Shown in pieces: positions 55,405 through 64,000 of a DNA stretch of 64,000 nt. Below the pieces are notes generated by a model. That model searched no databases and was not told where the DNA came from. It was given only the letters and a program-made list of their open reading frames with translations. How positions within the stretch are numbered: the first letter of the stretch is position 1; each line of letters starts with the position of its first letter. Source of the DNA: a virus; the IMG/VR virus record IMGVR_UViG_3300008259_004660, positions 62,001-126,000 of that record. One strand, given 5' to 3'. The position numbers and the translations under genes were made by a program.

Positions 55405-56861
55405 TGGCATATGTAAATGCAGAACGTCGCAGTGATCTTAATGTAAAACAAGACGATTTGCTTGCGTCGAAACGTTTTGTGTTGGAAAGAAAACCGGATA
55501 GTTCATTTTTTTACGAGTTGGAAGAAGCTGTAGTATTGGATGTGGTGATGGACGAAAACCATCCATTGGTAAAAAATAATGCAGTTTTGGTTGGGGCCAT
55601 GCCACCTAACATAGATGGTAGTGAAGTACAAGAAGGAACAGAAGATTACGGTAGAATTGGATGCATCAAGTTCAGATTCTTGAATTCGGAAAGAAACAAG
55701 AAAAAAGAACAACTTAATTGGGCATATCCAATAGAATGTACAGGAATAACAGAATGGCCGCTCATGAATGAAACGGTTATTGTTGGTGTATATTTGGGCA
55801 AGTTCTATTACAGTAGGAAATTGAATTTCAATTCCATCATAAATTCAAATGCTTCTTTCATAACAGAGAGAGTTGTTGGAAAAGTTGACGAAAACATAAA
55901 TGAATATACGGAAAAACCATATGAGGGTCCAAGATCACAGTTGAATTATTACGGAGGACCAAATTATACGGGAGTTCTTGGTCAATATTTCAAGTTTAAT
56001 CCTAAAATCAGAGGATTGAAACGATATGAAGGAGACACTATTTTAGAATCAAGATTTGGTTCATCGGTGCGATTTGGCGCATATGATGATAATCGTACAA
56101 ATGACAGCGGGCTGAATGATTATTCTGATGGTGGTGGAAATCCGATGATATTGATCAGAAATAGACAAGCGCCGATAAAAAATCCAGAAGGACAAACCGC
56201 AAGAGGGTACACGCGAGAAGACATAAACAAAGATGGATCTTCAATTCATATTACATCTGGGAAAACAATTTCAAAATTTGCCCCAGAGACAAAAAATGCA
56301 ATAATAAGTGGAAATAAGCCTGTACAGCTTCCTAAATTTGACGGAGATCAAATTGTAATCAACAGTGATAGATTGGTATTTTCTTCTAAGTCAAATGAAA
56401 TGTTTTTCTTTTCCAAGAAAAAAATTGGAATGACAAGTGATGACACTATTTCCATTTCATGCCCAAACACGTTGACTTTGACTTCATTAAAGGTTGCTAC
56501 AATAAATTCTCCACAAATATTTTTGGGAGATCATGCAAAAATATATGAGCCTGCATTACTGGGACGTTCTACAGTGGCTTGGATGTATGCGATGTGCGAT
56601 TGGATGCTTTTGAATGTAAACACGCAAATACAAATATTGACCACATTGATTTCATTTGCCACACCGGGAACGGGCCATAGTCACATCGGAAACATGGGAA
56701 AACCTACTCCAATATTTCCACCATCTGTTGTGGCTCCTCTTGCTCTTTGGGCAGAGCAATTACAATCTTTACAAGCATCTCAAATTAGTTTGTTGGCACT
56801 TCGTTCGCAGTTAAGTGAGCTTATGAGTAGTAGAGTGTTTGTATCAGGAGGATCGGATTAA
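55404..56861 (+). CDS. gp5-like baseplate hub protein, 485 aa
   Basis: Blocks VVMDENHPLVKNNAVLVGAM and GCIKFRFLNSERN (N-terminal OB-like fold) and ending GHSHIGNMGKPTPIFPPSVV resemble the gp5 hub of marine T4-like phages, where the lysozyme domain is missing. It would form the central spike base that pierces the envelope. The beta-rich middle contains RFGSSVRFGAYDDNRTNDSG and EIHITSGKTIS-like strands. The call rests on position and general similarity. Confidence 0.65.
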   Translation: MAYVNAERRSDLNVKQDDLLASKRFVLERKPDSSFFYELEEAVVLDVVMDENHPLVKNNAVLVGAMPPNIDGSEVQEGTEDYGRIGCIKFRFLNSERNKKKEQLNWAYPIECTGITEWPLMNETVIVGVYLGKFYYSRKLNFNSIINSNASFITERVVGKVDENINEYTEKPYEGPRSQLNYYGGPNYTGVLGQYFKFNPKIRGLKRYEGDTILESRFGSSVRFGAYDDNRTNDSGLNDYSDGGGNPMILIRNRQAPIKNPEGQTARGYTREDINKDGSSIHITSGKTISKFAPETKNAIISGNKPVQLPKFDGDQIVINSDRLVFSSKSNEMFFFSKKKIGMTSDDTISISCPNTLTLTSLKVATINSPQIFLGDHAKIYEPALLGRSTVAWMYAMCDWMLLNVNTQIQILTTLISFATPGTGHSHIGNMGKPTPIFPPSVVAPLALWAEQLQSLQASQISLLALRSQLSELMSSRVFVSGGSD

Positions 56862-56867
56862 TAGCCT

Positions 56868-57734
56868 ATGGAATTTCCAAAATTTACAGCACCAACAATA
56901 TCAATCAGTTCACAAACATCACTGAGTAGTATTGCAAAATCGTCTATACCTTCCATTAGTTCTCCAACAGGGCCGATCAACATAAGTGGTGTATCTAGTC
57001 AATTGTCTTTGTCTTCTATAGCTTCAAATGCCAAGGTACCGACTTCATTATCAGGGGCGGCAAGTTCTTTGGGAGTACCAACGACCGTCGGTGGTATATC
57101 CTCCGCATTGGGAGGACCAACTTCGCTATCGGCGGGATTGAGTTCCGCTGGCATTCCTACTACTTTACCAAATATATCGGCAGCAATACCTAATTTTTCA
57201 GCCACTTTACCGACACTCCCTACATTAAAATTGACACCAATTTCAAATTTTCCGGGACTAGATCAAGCTGGGATTTTACTTGGGGCTGGACCAAAATTTG
57301 CTGCTGAAAAAATTGCTAAACTAAAATCGATTGTTCCTCCATTTGCGCCGGGACTAAAGTTGAATATGGGAATGGTTGCCGGTGCATTATCGGTTATCAA
57401 AGCAATATCTTCGGCAAATCCATCAGAATTATTGAAGCAAATAACTTCAAGTATTGCCGAAGACATAAAAGGTCAAGTTGGAGATGTTGCAAAGAGTGCA
57501 TTAGATAGTACAGGAATTTCTAATATTCAAGGCCAAATACAAGGATTACAGAGTAGCGTAGAATCCACAGTATCTGGTGTTACGGGTGCAGTACAGGAAA
57601 ACATATCCACTGTTACAGGGGCTGCACAGGATGCGGCTGCTTCTGTAACAAACCCTATACAAGAAACCGTATCTAATACAACATCGACGGTTAATGACAA
57701 AATAAGTGCTCTCAGCTTCCCACCATCGGGATAA
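56868..57734 (+). CDS. Ser/Ala/Pro-rich virion-like protein, 288 aa
   Basis: A low-complexity Ser/Thr/Ile/Ala-rich N-terminal half (about 1-130) with repeated SLSSIA/SISS units, then a helical Ala/Gln/Val-rich second half with SVTGAAQDAA-type repeats. Follows gp5 after 6 nt. It may be a tail-tube or baseplate accessory protein; no family recognised. Confidence 0.55.
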   Translation: MEFPKFTAPTISISSQTSLSSIAKSSIPSISSPTGPINISGVSSQLSLSSIASNAKVPTSLSGAASSLGVPTTVGGISSALGGPTSLSAGLSSAGIPTTLPNISAAIPNFSATLPTLPTLKLTPISNFPGLDQAGILLGAGPKFAAEKIAKLKSIVPPFAPGLKLNMGMVAGALSVIKAISSANPSELLKQITSSIAEDIKGQVGDVAKSALDSTGISNIQGQIQGLQSSVESTVSGVTGAVQENISTVTGAAQDAAASVTNPIQETVSNTTSTVNDKISALSFPPSG

Positions 57735-57751
57735 TTATCAAAAATACATTA

Positions 57752-57759
57752 TATTTATA
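57752..57759 (+). promoter_or_regulatory. Candidate late promoter box with Shine-Dalgarno
   Basis: TATTTATA, then AAGGAA 7 nt before the ATG at 57775. This is one of the few clear ribosome-binding sites in the late block. Confidence 0.4.
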
Positions 57760-57774
57760 TAAGGAACCATATAT

Positions 57775-58221
57775 ATGAAAAAGCAGGAACTTGTAGAAAT
57801 TATAAGAACTCTAGTAAAAGAAGAAGTTAATAATGCACTTCCACATCTTCTTATGGAAGTTTTGGCAGAAAAAATGGTGCAAAATTCAAACTCTTTGTTG
57901 GAAACAAAAAAGCCAACAGAGCAGCTTCCAAAAAGAACACCAAATGTTTCTTTTGAAGCAACTCCAAAACAGTCACCAGTTCAAGCGCCAAAAACGTTCA
58001 CAACAAACCCAATTTTGAATCAAGTGCTCAATGAAACTGTTGGAGGGATTCCACAAGAAGAATCTTCTGGTACACCATCCGCAATAGATGCACTTCAAAG
58101 TCTTCCAAAACAAGTATTGGCGGAAAACAAAGAAGTTGCAGCGGTCGCATCTGCAATGACAAGAGACTATTCTCAACTATTGAAAGCAATTGACACGAAA
58201 GCAAAAGCTAAAAGACCATAA
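57775..58221 (+). CDS. Hypothetical structural protein, 148 aa
   Basis: A helical N-terminus (ELVEIIRTLVKEEVNNALPHL), a Pro/Thr/Gln-rich middle and a helical end. Similar small proteins precede the gp25 gene in marine T4-like phages. The last base overlaps the next start. Confidence 0.55.
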   Translation: MKKQELVEIIRTLVKEEVNNALPHLLMEVLAEKMVQNSNSLLETKKPTEQLPKRTPNVSFEATPKQSPVQAPKTFTTNPILNQVLNETVGGIPQEESSGTPSAIDALQSLPKQVLAENKEVAAVASAMTRDYSQLLKAIDTKAKAKRP

Positions 58222-58628
58222 TGGCAACACAAAACGCACAACCTTATGGAATAACTCTACCCATAACACATGGGCCAAGTGGATATTTTAATCAAAGTTA
58301 TAGCGTGGGAGAACAAATTAAAAGTAATCTAAACTTATTGCTGAGAACAAAAAAGGGAGAAAGAAGAATGAATCCTGATTTTGGTTCTGGATTATGGAGC
58401 GTGTTGTTCGAGAATAATGTGGAGGAAATTGGTCAAATTGTTGAATCCACTATCAGAAAAGATATATCAAGATGGATGAATTATGTGAATGTCGAATCTG
58501 TTGATGTTGATAGAACAAGTGATAGTTCGCAACACAGAATAAATGTTTCCGTAGTATACACTGTCCCAGTTGTTGGAATAACAAACGAGCAAGTATTACA
58601 AGTTGACATGAACACAACCAACGTATGA
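58221..58628 (+). CDS. gp25-like baseplate wedge protein
   Basis: The 135-residue protein matches the GPW/gp25 family: YSVGEQIKSNLNLLLRTKKG, ERRMNPDFGSGLWSVLFENN and VESTIRKDISRWMNYV. gp25 sits at the sheath-baseplate junction and is needed for sheath polymerisation. Length is typical. Overlaps the next gene by 4 nt. Confidence 0.9.
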   Translation: MATQNAQPYGITLPITHGPSGYFNQSYSVGEQIKSNLNLLLRTKKGERRMNPDFGSGLWSVLFENNVEEIGQIVESTIRKDISRWMNYVNVESVDVDRTSDSSQHRINVSVVYTVPVVGITNEQVLQVDMNTTNV

Positions 58629-60580
58629 TATTAGACACACCAAAATCATTTCTACCGGGCAAAAAAGATGTCAAATATCTTAACAAGGATTTTTCCCAAC
58701 TAAAATCCAGCTTGATTGAATTTGCCAAAACATATTATCCAAATACATATAAGGATTTCAGTGATGCATCAACAGGAATGATGTACATAGAAATGGCGGC
58801 GTATGTTGGAGATGTGCTTTCATACTATATTGATTATCAGTTCAAGGAATCGATGTTAGTAAATGCAGAAGAGCGCCAAAACATTATTGATGCGGCAAGA
58901 TCTGTTGGTTACAAAACAAAGCCAAGCACACCAAGTTTCACAAAATTGGATGTATATCAACTTATTCCTTCAAAAATAAATGAAGATGGCAGTATATCTC
59001 CAGACATGAAATATGCTCAGATTATAAAGCCGGGCATGGCGTGCAGCAGCGACTCTGGCATACCGTTTCTTACTAGTGTTCCCGTTGATTTTACTGTTGA
59101 TACCAAGAATGATCCGTTGGAAATTTCCGTTTATCAAAGAAACGCTGCTGGTCAACCTGAATTTTATGTATTGAAAAAGACAGTAAGTGCATTTTCTGGT
59201 CAAATATCCACTGCCACAATTTCGGTTTCTTCTCCTGTTCCATTTTTCAAAGTTACTCTTTCAGATACAAATGTTATTGAAGTTATGGATGTATATGACT
59301 CCGATGGCAACAGATGGTATGAGACAGATTATCTTGCACAAGATCTTGTTCCTATTGAAAGTGAAAACATATTCAAGAATGATTCTGCATTATCAACATA
59401 TCGTGATACTGTTCCTTTCCTATTAAGATATCTGAGAACACCGAAAAGATTTGTCACGGGGGTTGGTGCCGACAACACAACATTTTTGGAATTTGGATCT
59501 GGAACCAATGTTTCAGACGACGAAGTTATTATTCCAAATGTGTATACAGTGAACAGAGTTTCAACTTTTAGAAATGAAACTGCCACATATGATCCATCAA
59601 ATTTCTTGTCATCAAGAGCATTTGGTCAAGCACCTTCAAATACTTCATTGACAGTTCGTTATGTTGTTGGTGGCGGAATAACCAGCAATGTTAACGCAAA
59701 TTCAATAAAGAACGTAACAGCGGTTGATTTCTTCGGTGATATAACAGAACTTCCTGTTTTTGAACAGAATTTGACCACATTGGTAAGAAAGTCCATAAAA
59801 GTCAATAATCCATCTCCAGCGACAGGTGGTCGTAACGCCGAAACAAATGATGAAATACGAAATAATGCTCTTGCTAGTGTAGCAGCACAAGGTAGAGCAG
59901 TAACACAAAAAGATTATGTTATACGAGCATATGCGATGCCTTCAAAATTTGGATCGGTTGCAAAAGCATGGGCAGTGTCGGATGCACAATTGAATCCACA
60001 AAATATCCAAGCACAGCCGCAGTCAGATGTAACAAGTTCACTTTCTCCATCAGCAACAAATAACAAAACATTGCAGGCTGCAAACTCATTTGCGATAAAT
60101 CTTTATTTGCTTGGTTATAACACAAATCAGAACTTGATTGCAACAAACGAGGCAATTCGTCAAAATCTCAAAAACTATTTGAATCAGTATCGTATGTTGA
60201 CCGACAGTGTTAATCTTCTTGATGGATATATCATCAACATTGGTGTCGATTTTACGATCATTGCATACAAGAATTACAACAAGAGAGAAGTGTTGGCAAA
60301 CTGCATATCACTTGTTCAGAAATTCTTTGATATCAATAATATTCAATTCTGCCAACCAATCAATTTAAGCAGACTTGAATTGGAAATTGCAAAGGTGGAC
60401 GGAGTTCAGTCTGTATCATCATTGAAGATAAAGAATCTTACACTGCGTGATGGCGATTATTCTCCATATGAGTATGATATTGAAAAAGCGACTATGGACA
60501 AAGTGGTATATCCTTCCATAGATCCTAGCGTGTTTGAGGTTAAATTCCCATCAAAGGATATAGTAGGCCGCGTAAGTTGA
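58625..60580 (+). CDS. gp6 / J-like baseplate wedge protein
   Basis: The 651-residue protein has the gp6/gpJ pattern: YLNKDFSQLKSSLIEFAKTY, STGMMYIEMAAYVGDVLSYY, and the central GGRNAETNDEIRNNALASVA motif with AQGRAVTQKDYVIRAYAMPS. It forms the baseplate ring that holds gp25 and the fibre contacts. Length matches T4 gp6. Confidence 0.9.
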   Translation: MILDTPKSFLPGKKDVKYLNKDFSQLKSSLIEFAKTYYPNTYKDFSDASTGMMYIEMAAYVGDVLSYYIDYQFKESMLVNAEERQNIIDAARSVGYKTKPSTPSFTKLDVYQLIPSKINEDGSISPDMKYAQIIKPGMACSSDSGIPFLTSVPVDFTVDTKNDPLEISVYQRNAAGQPEFYVLKKTVSAFSGQISTATISVSSPVPFFKVTLSDTNVIEVMDVYDSDGNRWYETDYLAQDLVPIESENIFKNDSALSTYRDTVPFLLRYLRTPKRFVTGVGADNTTFLEFGSGTNVSDDEVIIPNVYTVNRVSTFRNETATYDPSNFLSSRAFGQAPSNTSLTVRYVVGGGITSNVNANSIKNVTAVDFFGDITELPVFEQNLTTLVRKSIKVNNPSPATGGRNAETNDEIRNNALASVAAQGRAVTQKDYVIRAYAMPSKFGSVAKAWAVSDAQLNPQNIQAQPQSDVTSSLSPSATNNKTLQAANSFAINLYLLGYNTNQNLIATNEAIRQNLKNYLNQYRMLTDSVNLLDGYIINIGVDFTIIAYKNYNKREVLANCISLVQKFFDINNIQFCQPINLSRLELEIAKVDGVQSVSSLKIKNLTLRDGDYSPYEYDIEKATMDKVVYPSIDPSVFEVKFPSKDIVGRVS

Positions 60581-60591
60581 TTTATAACACC

Positions 60592-61917
60592 ATGCACTAT
60601 TTCTTATATCCAACCAAAGACGCATACATAAGCAACGACCCAGCATATATCACCAAGAATACTGGGCTGGATGAAATCTTGGAAGTTGAAAAGAGAATTT
60701 CATTCACAAGTTGTGCCAGTTTAGGTTCATATATCATAGAAGTTGGATATACCAGTTCAAGTATTGAACTTTTAAGTGGATCAATGTCATCTTCATATGA
60801 CTCTGGATCAACAGATCCAAGAGTAGTATCAAGTTCATATGTGTACAAAAATTCTCCATCGGCTGGTGCAGTTTTGTCAAGAGCACTTCTTCATTTCGAT
60901 CTATCAACCATTTCGGCATCACTGGCATCAAGTGATGCAAATAAGCCAGTAAATCCAAGATTTTATCTTAATCTCAAGATTTGTGAAAGTACGGAAGTAC
61001 CTACCAAGTATTCATTGGCGGCATATCCAATATCTCAATCATGGTTGATGGGAACTGGTTACAAGTATGATGGAACAACAGCACCAGACGGTGTAACATG
61101 GAAATTTTCAGATGGATATATTGAAAAGTGGGTAAGTGGATCTTTGATTGATTGTACAGGCGGCGGAAATTGGTGGATATCATCAAGTCTAGTCAGCGGT
61201 TCTGCGGTTGGAATTGTTGGTAGTGGATCTGGCTATGTTCAACCATCATATGAAAATTGGTATTTTACATCAAGCACGGTTCCTACCACTGGATCATATG
61301 GATCGGGCCAAACCTTTGATTATGAAAGTGGAGATGTCAGAATGGATGTCTCCAATATGGTATATGCTTGGCTAAGTGGATCATTGGTTAATAACGGATT
61401 GATTCTTATGCATGGCGATGAATCAAGTTCTATTGACTATGGATCACTGAAATTCTTCAGTAAGGAAACCAATACTGTATATTCTCCATATTTGGATATG
61501 TGTTGGCATGATTCTGTATTCATTACGGGAAGTACGGACCCGATTCAGATCAGAGATTCTGTAGTGAATATGAAAAATATGGCATCTGAATATAAGTTTG
61601 GATCTATTGTACGAATGGATGTTACCGCAAGAAAGCGTTATCCAGTAAAAACATTCACCAACAAAGCATCGGATTATTTGTTCCCATATTACTTACCATC
61701 ATCAAGCTATTATCAGATCAAGGACGCAGAAAGCGAAGAAACAATAATTCCATATGATGATTACACCAGACTAAGCTTTGACGGTAGTGGAAATTATTTT
61801 ATGTTGGACACCAGCGGTCTTCCAATGGAAAGATATTTCAAAGTAGAAATTCGCACGGAACAAAGCGGTTCTGTTTTGACCTTTCCAGTTCCAACCGCAT
61901 TCAAAGTTTCTAGATGA
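60592..61917 (+). CDS. Baseplate-region structural protein with DNRLRE/CBM96-like pattern, 441 aa
   Basis: Begins MHYFLYPTKDAYISNDPAYI, reminiscent of DNRLRE (CBM96-type) domains, which often carry a PTKDAYI-like start. LFDLSTI-type strand motifs (ALLHFDLSTISASL, GDVRMDVSNMVYAWLSG) repeat inside. Its place after gp6 matches a wedge or fibre-attachment protein. The ATG at 60592 is preferred to a TTG at 60577. Confidence 0.62.
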   Translation: MHYFLYPTKDAYISNDPAYITKNTGLDEILEVEKRISFTSCASLGSYIIEVGYTSSSIELLSGSMSSSYDSGSTDPRVVSSSYVYKNSPSAGAVLSRALLHFDLSTISASLASSDANKPVNPRFYLNLKICESTEVPTKYSLAAYPISQSWLMGTGYKYDGTTAPDGVTWKFSDGYIEKWVSGSLIDCTGGGNWWISSSLVSGSAVGIVGSGSGYVQPSYENWYFTSSTVPTTGSYGSGQTFDYESGDVRMDVSNMVYAWLSGSLVNNGLILMHGDESSSIDYGSLKFFSKETNTVYSPYLDMCWHDSVFITGSTDPIQIRDSVVNMKNMASEYKFGSIVRMDVTARKRYPVKTFTNKASDYLFPYYLPSSSYYQIKDAESEETIIPYDDYTRLSFDGSGNYFMLDTSGLPMERYFKVEIRTEQSGSVLTFPVPTAFKVSR

Positions 61918-62135
61918 ACGCCAATCCATATCTATCAGGATATAATCAAGATGACATACAAAAGCTATATCAGAGTGGTTCAATCATTCCGAATATAGAC
62001 GAGTATGGTAATTTGATCATTCAAAACGTAAAAGGCCAGCTTTATTCTTCTTCCATAACAATTCCTTTGGAAAACGTAGTATATAATCCAGTAAAAGTGG
62101 AAACAAAGTATACAGTAACATTCAGCGAACTATGA
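61914..62135 (+). CDS. Small baseplate-region protein, 73 aa
   Basis: A Tyr/Ser-rich small protein (NPYLSGYNQDDIQKLYQSGS, then EYGNLIIQNVKGQLYSSSI). It overlaps both neighbours through ATGA junctions. Function unknown, probably virion-associated. Confidence 0.6.
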   Translation: MNANPYLSGYNQDDIQKLYQSGSIIPNIDEYGNLIIQNVKGQLYSSSITIPLENVVYNPVKVETKYTVTFSEL

Positions 62136-64000
62136 ACCTTGAAGACATGAAGTATATTTCGGCATCTTCCTCGTCACTCGGGGTTGGTTCCGACATGACT
62201 AAAGAAGATTTGATGTTTTTCACGGACGGACTAAAGTCTCAAAATTTTCCATTTGGCAAAACCGAGGATGACTTTATAAAGTTCAGCGTATATAACTTTG
62301 ATAATACCTTGGTAACAGAGTCGATGATATATCCGAGCGGATCATATCGTAATTACACACAGTCATATTACGATCCTACAAACAGATATATTACATATTC
62401 GTATTCAAAATTTGATGGAACGGCTCCTATATTAGTTGGTGAAACAAGCTCTTTGTTTATTGATGTTTCATCGGAAATGAGAAATCTCAATGTACCGGAT
62501 GGAAATTATAGAATAACGGTAGAATTAATGAGAAACATCGTTGGATCCAATTCTTCATCTGAAGATAAGTTGATGATATACCAGATATCAACCAACAGAG
62601 ATGAAGTGGCATTGATTCCAAAAAATTTGGCAGGATCAACCGAAAAAATAAACACGCAAGTTGATGTGTTTGGAACAAACAAGGTTTTTGTAAGTGATAT
62701 TGCAGATAGTATAATAGAATCAATAGCATCTCCTGAGATTTATAATGTATACTACACTGCAAAGAATGAAAATCCTTCTGGTGCGGAGTTGTTGAAATTC
62801 TATTATGGATTTACCAACAGAGAAAACGAAACCAATAATGATATAGATGTAATTTCATTCGTCACCGATTTGTATTATGGTGTAAGGAAAGGTGGAACCA
62901 GAAACAATGGTCAAATTGCAGTAAATGACATCTTGGGAATATATGATCAATTTAAGAATTGGTTGTATAGCAATTATGATTCAGGGTCAACTTTTAGGGA
63001 TATTCAGGATTATTACTACAGCTTGTTCAGATTTGTGATTGATCAGGAGTTGAACAGAATCACAAACAAAAAGCCAGCGGAGTATGATCAAATAGTTGCA
63101 TTCTTGCAAAAAATTTATTACGATCTTACCTTTTATCCGCAATTCTATTTTCTTCAACTGAAATACAACATCGATTTGTCTGGGTATTTCAAGAATATTT
63201 TGAATCATTCGGGTGGATACGTTTCAATTACAAATAAGAAATTGGTATTGTCCGAGGATCCTAGATACCAAAATAAGTTGGTCTTGAAACTTTCTGAGCC
63301 ACTTCCACAGTCTGTTCAAAACGGAGATGATGTTTGGATAACAAACAATTTTGGATTTTTACCAATTGTTCAAAATGTATATTACTTTACTTCAAATGTA
63401 ATACAGACCATACCTTTGCGTGGTCCTAATTTCTTGGTTAGAATTGAAAGTCAGGGAAATTCCACAGAAGCACTATCAATGGAGCAATTAATTGCTCAAA
63501 CTGGAAGTGCATATAATGAAGTTCTTTCCAAGATTCTCACACCTTCTCAAACCGTAGTAGATAATACCAACTACAGAAGTTTTGAAAACTTCATAAACTT
63601 TTCTTCCGCTAAATTGAGAGTTGACGCATTCACTGTAAAGAAAACAAAAATAGATGACTTGTATCAGACCATTGCAGAGTTGCAGCAGAAAATTGATGCC
63701 AATCCAAATGATCAGTTCTATATCAAGGAAAAAACAGACGCCAATACTGAAATAGATAATTTGGAAAATTCAATGGATGGTTATGAAAAATTCCTATACA
63801 ACAATCCTTCTTGGTATACTGATCATAACGCATCATCCTCATTATTTGACAGAGATAATGGTAACTCGCTGATCAACAATCTTCCACAGTTCATATTGGA
63901 GGATATGGAACAAAATCAGGACTATATCCTATTCGTTGGAATGATAGGACACTTCTTCGATAACATATCGTTGTTGATCAGGCAGATCACAGAAAAGAAC
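62132..64000 (+). CDS. Large baseplate protein (gp7-like by position), partial
   Basis: The frame is open from the ATG at 62132 to the window edge (about 623 residues). It begins MNLEDMKYISASSSSLGVGS and is beta-rich, with FTNRENETNNDIDVISF and DFFSxLFRF-type helical parts near residues 275-330 and a coiled stretch near 515-560. By gene order after gp6 it would be a gp7-like wedge protein. Its real length and family cannot be judged here. Confidence 0.55.
   Translation, partial: MNLEDMKYISASSSSLGVGSDMTKEDLMFFTDGLKSQNFPFGKTEDDFIKFSVYNFDNTLVTESMIYPSGSYRNYTQSYYDPTNRYITYSYSKFDGTAPILVGETSSLFIDVSSEMRNLNVPDGNYRITVELMRNIVGSNSSSEDKLMIYQISTNRDEVALIPKNLAGSTEKINTQVDVFGTNKVFVSDIADSIIESIASPEIYNVYYTAKNENPSGAELLKFYYGFTNRENETNNDIDVISFVTDLYYGVRKGGTRNNGQIAVNDILGIYDQFKNWLYSNYDSGSTFRDIQDYYYSLFRFVIDQELNRITNKKPAEYDQIVAFLQKIYYDLTFYPQFYFLQLKYNIDLSGYFKNILNHSGGYVSITNKKLVLSEDPRYQNKLVLKLSEPLPQSVQNGDDVWITNNFGFLPIVQNVYYFTSNVIQTIPLRGPNFLVRIESQGNSTEALSMEQLIAQTGSAYNEVLSKILTPSQTVVDNTNYRSFENFINFSSAKLRVDAFTVKKTKIDDLYQTIAELQQKIDANPNDQFYIKEKTDANTEIDNLENSMDGYEKFLYNNPSWYTDHNASSSLFDRDNGNSLINNLPQFILEDMEQNQDYILFVGMIGHFFDNISLLIRQITEKN

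Noticed and set aside
1-64000. rRNA genes, insertion sequences, integrase and attachment sites
   Set aside because: None could be recognised on either strand; no transposase, integrase or direct repeat at tRNA ends was seen.

Overview
The window reads as a continuous stretch of a large T4-like (contractile-tailed) bacteriophage genome. The main evidence is a baseplate block at 55.4-64 kb in T4-like order: a gp5-like hub, a gp25-like wedge, a gp6/J-like wedge and a long protein after it. A gp55-like late sigma factor lies just upstream. PhoH, SSB, an SF2 helicase, six tRNAs and many very small early genes fit the same picture. The host is not identifiable. Most genes lack a Shine-Dalgarno sequence, which suggests a host that starts translation without one.

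Layout. 0-5 kb: a flavodoxin-fold reductase on the minus strand, then an adjacent DUF1800-DUF1501 pair, the second with a twin-arginine signal; this pair is typical of bacterial chromosomes. 4.9-10.5 kb: an ABC-ATPase/GNAT fusion, small hypothetical and membrane proteins, a membrane-anchored CDGSH-like protein, ssb, seven copies of TTTAGGTACCC, and a perfect parS-like palindrome. 10.5-30.3 kb: an early region of about 50 short genes plus a helicase, a DUF2786 protein and a C39-like protease. Most units here are driven by a repeated compact promoter (TTGACT, an AT-rich spacer of 16-18 bp, a weak -10) whose -10 lies only 6-10 nt before the ATG, so the mRNAs should be leaderless or nearly so. The same promoters drive a tRNA and structured-RNA island (16.6-22.3 kb) whose units carry a boxA-like TTGTTCTTT leader. 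30.4-30.85 kb: a GC-rich hairpin block, then an AT-rich spacer that separates early from late genes.

30.9-41.5 kb: fibre or adhesin genes with LamG-like domains and long Pro-Thr linkers. Between them lie an AT-hook protein, two HExxH metallopeptidases, two Cys-rich proteins and PhoH. 41.9-48.8 kb: a seven-gene sugar cluster with six glycosyltransferase-like proteins, including a tandem pair and a GT11 fucosyltransferase-like enzyme, plus UDP-galactopyranose mutase. 49-53.7 kb: Hsp20, a full-length DnaK, a membrane coiled-coil protein and peptide deformylase. 54.1-64 kb: the late sigma factor and the baseplate genes, the last running off the window.

Together the early cassettes would make many small host-acting proteins and RNAs soon after infection. 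The sigma factor would then switch on the late block, the chaperones and deformylase could support virion protein folding and maturation, and the sugar genes could decorate the virion or alter host glycans. These roles are inferred from families and position. All promoter, RNA and terminator calls come from reading by eye; no folding, search or alignment software was used.
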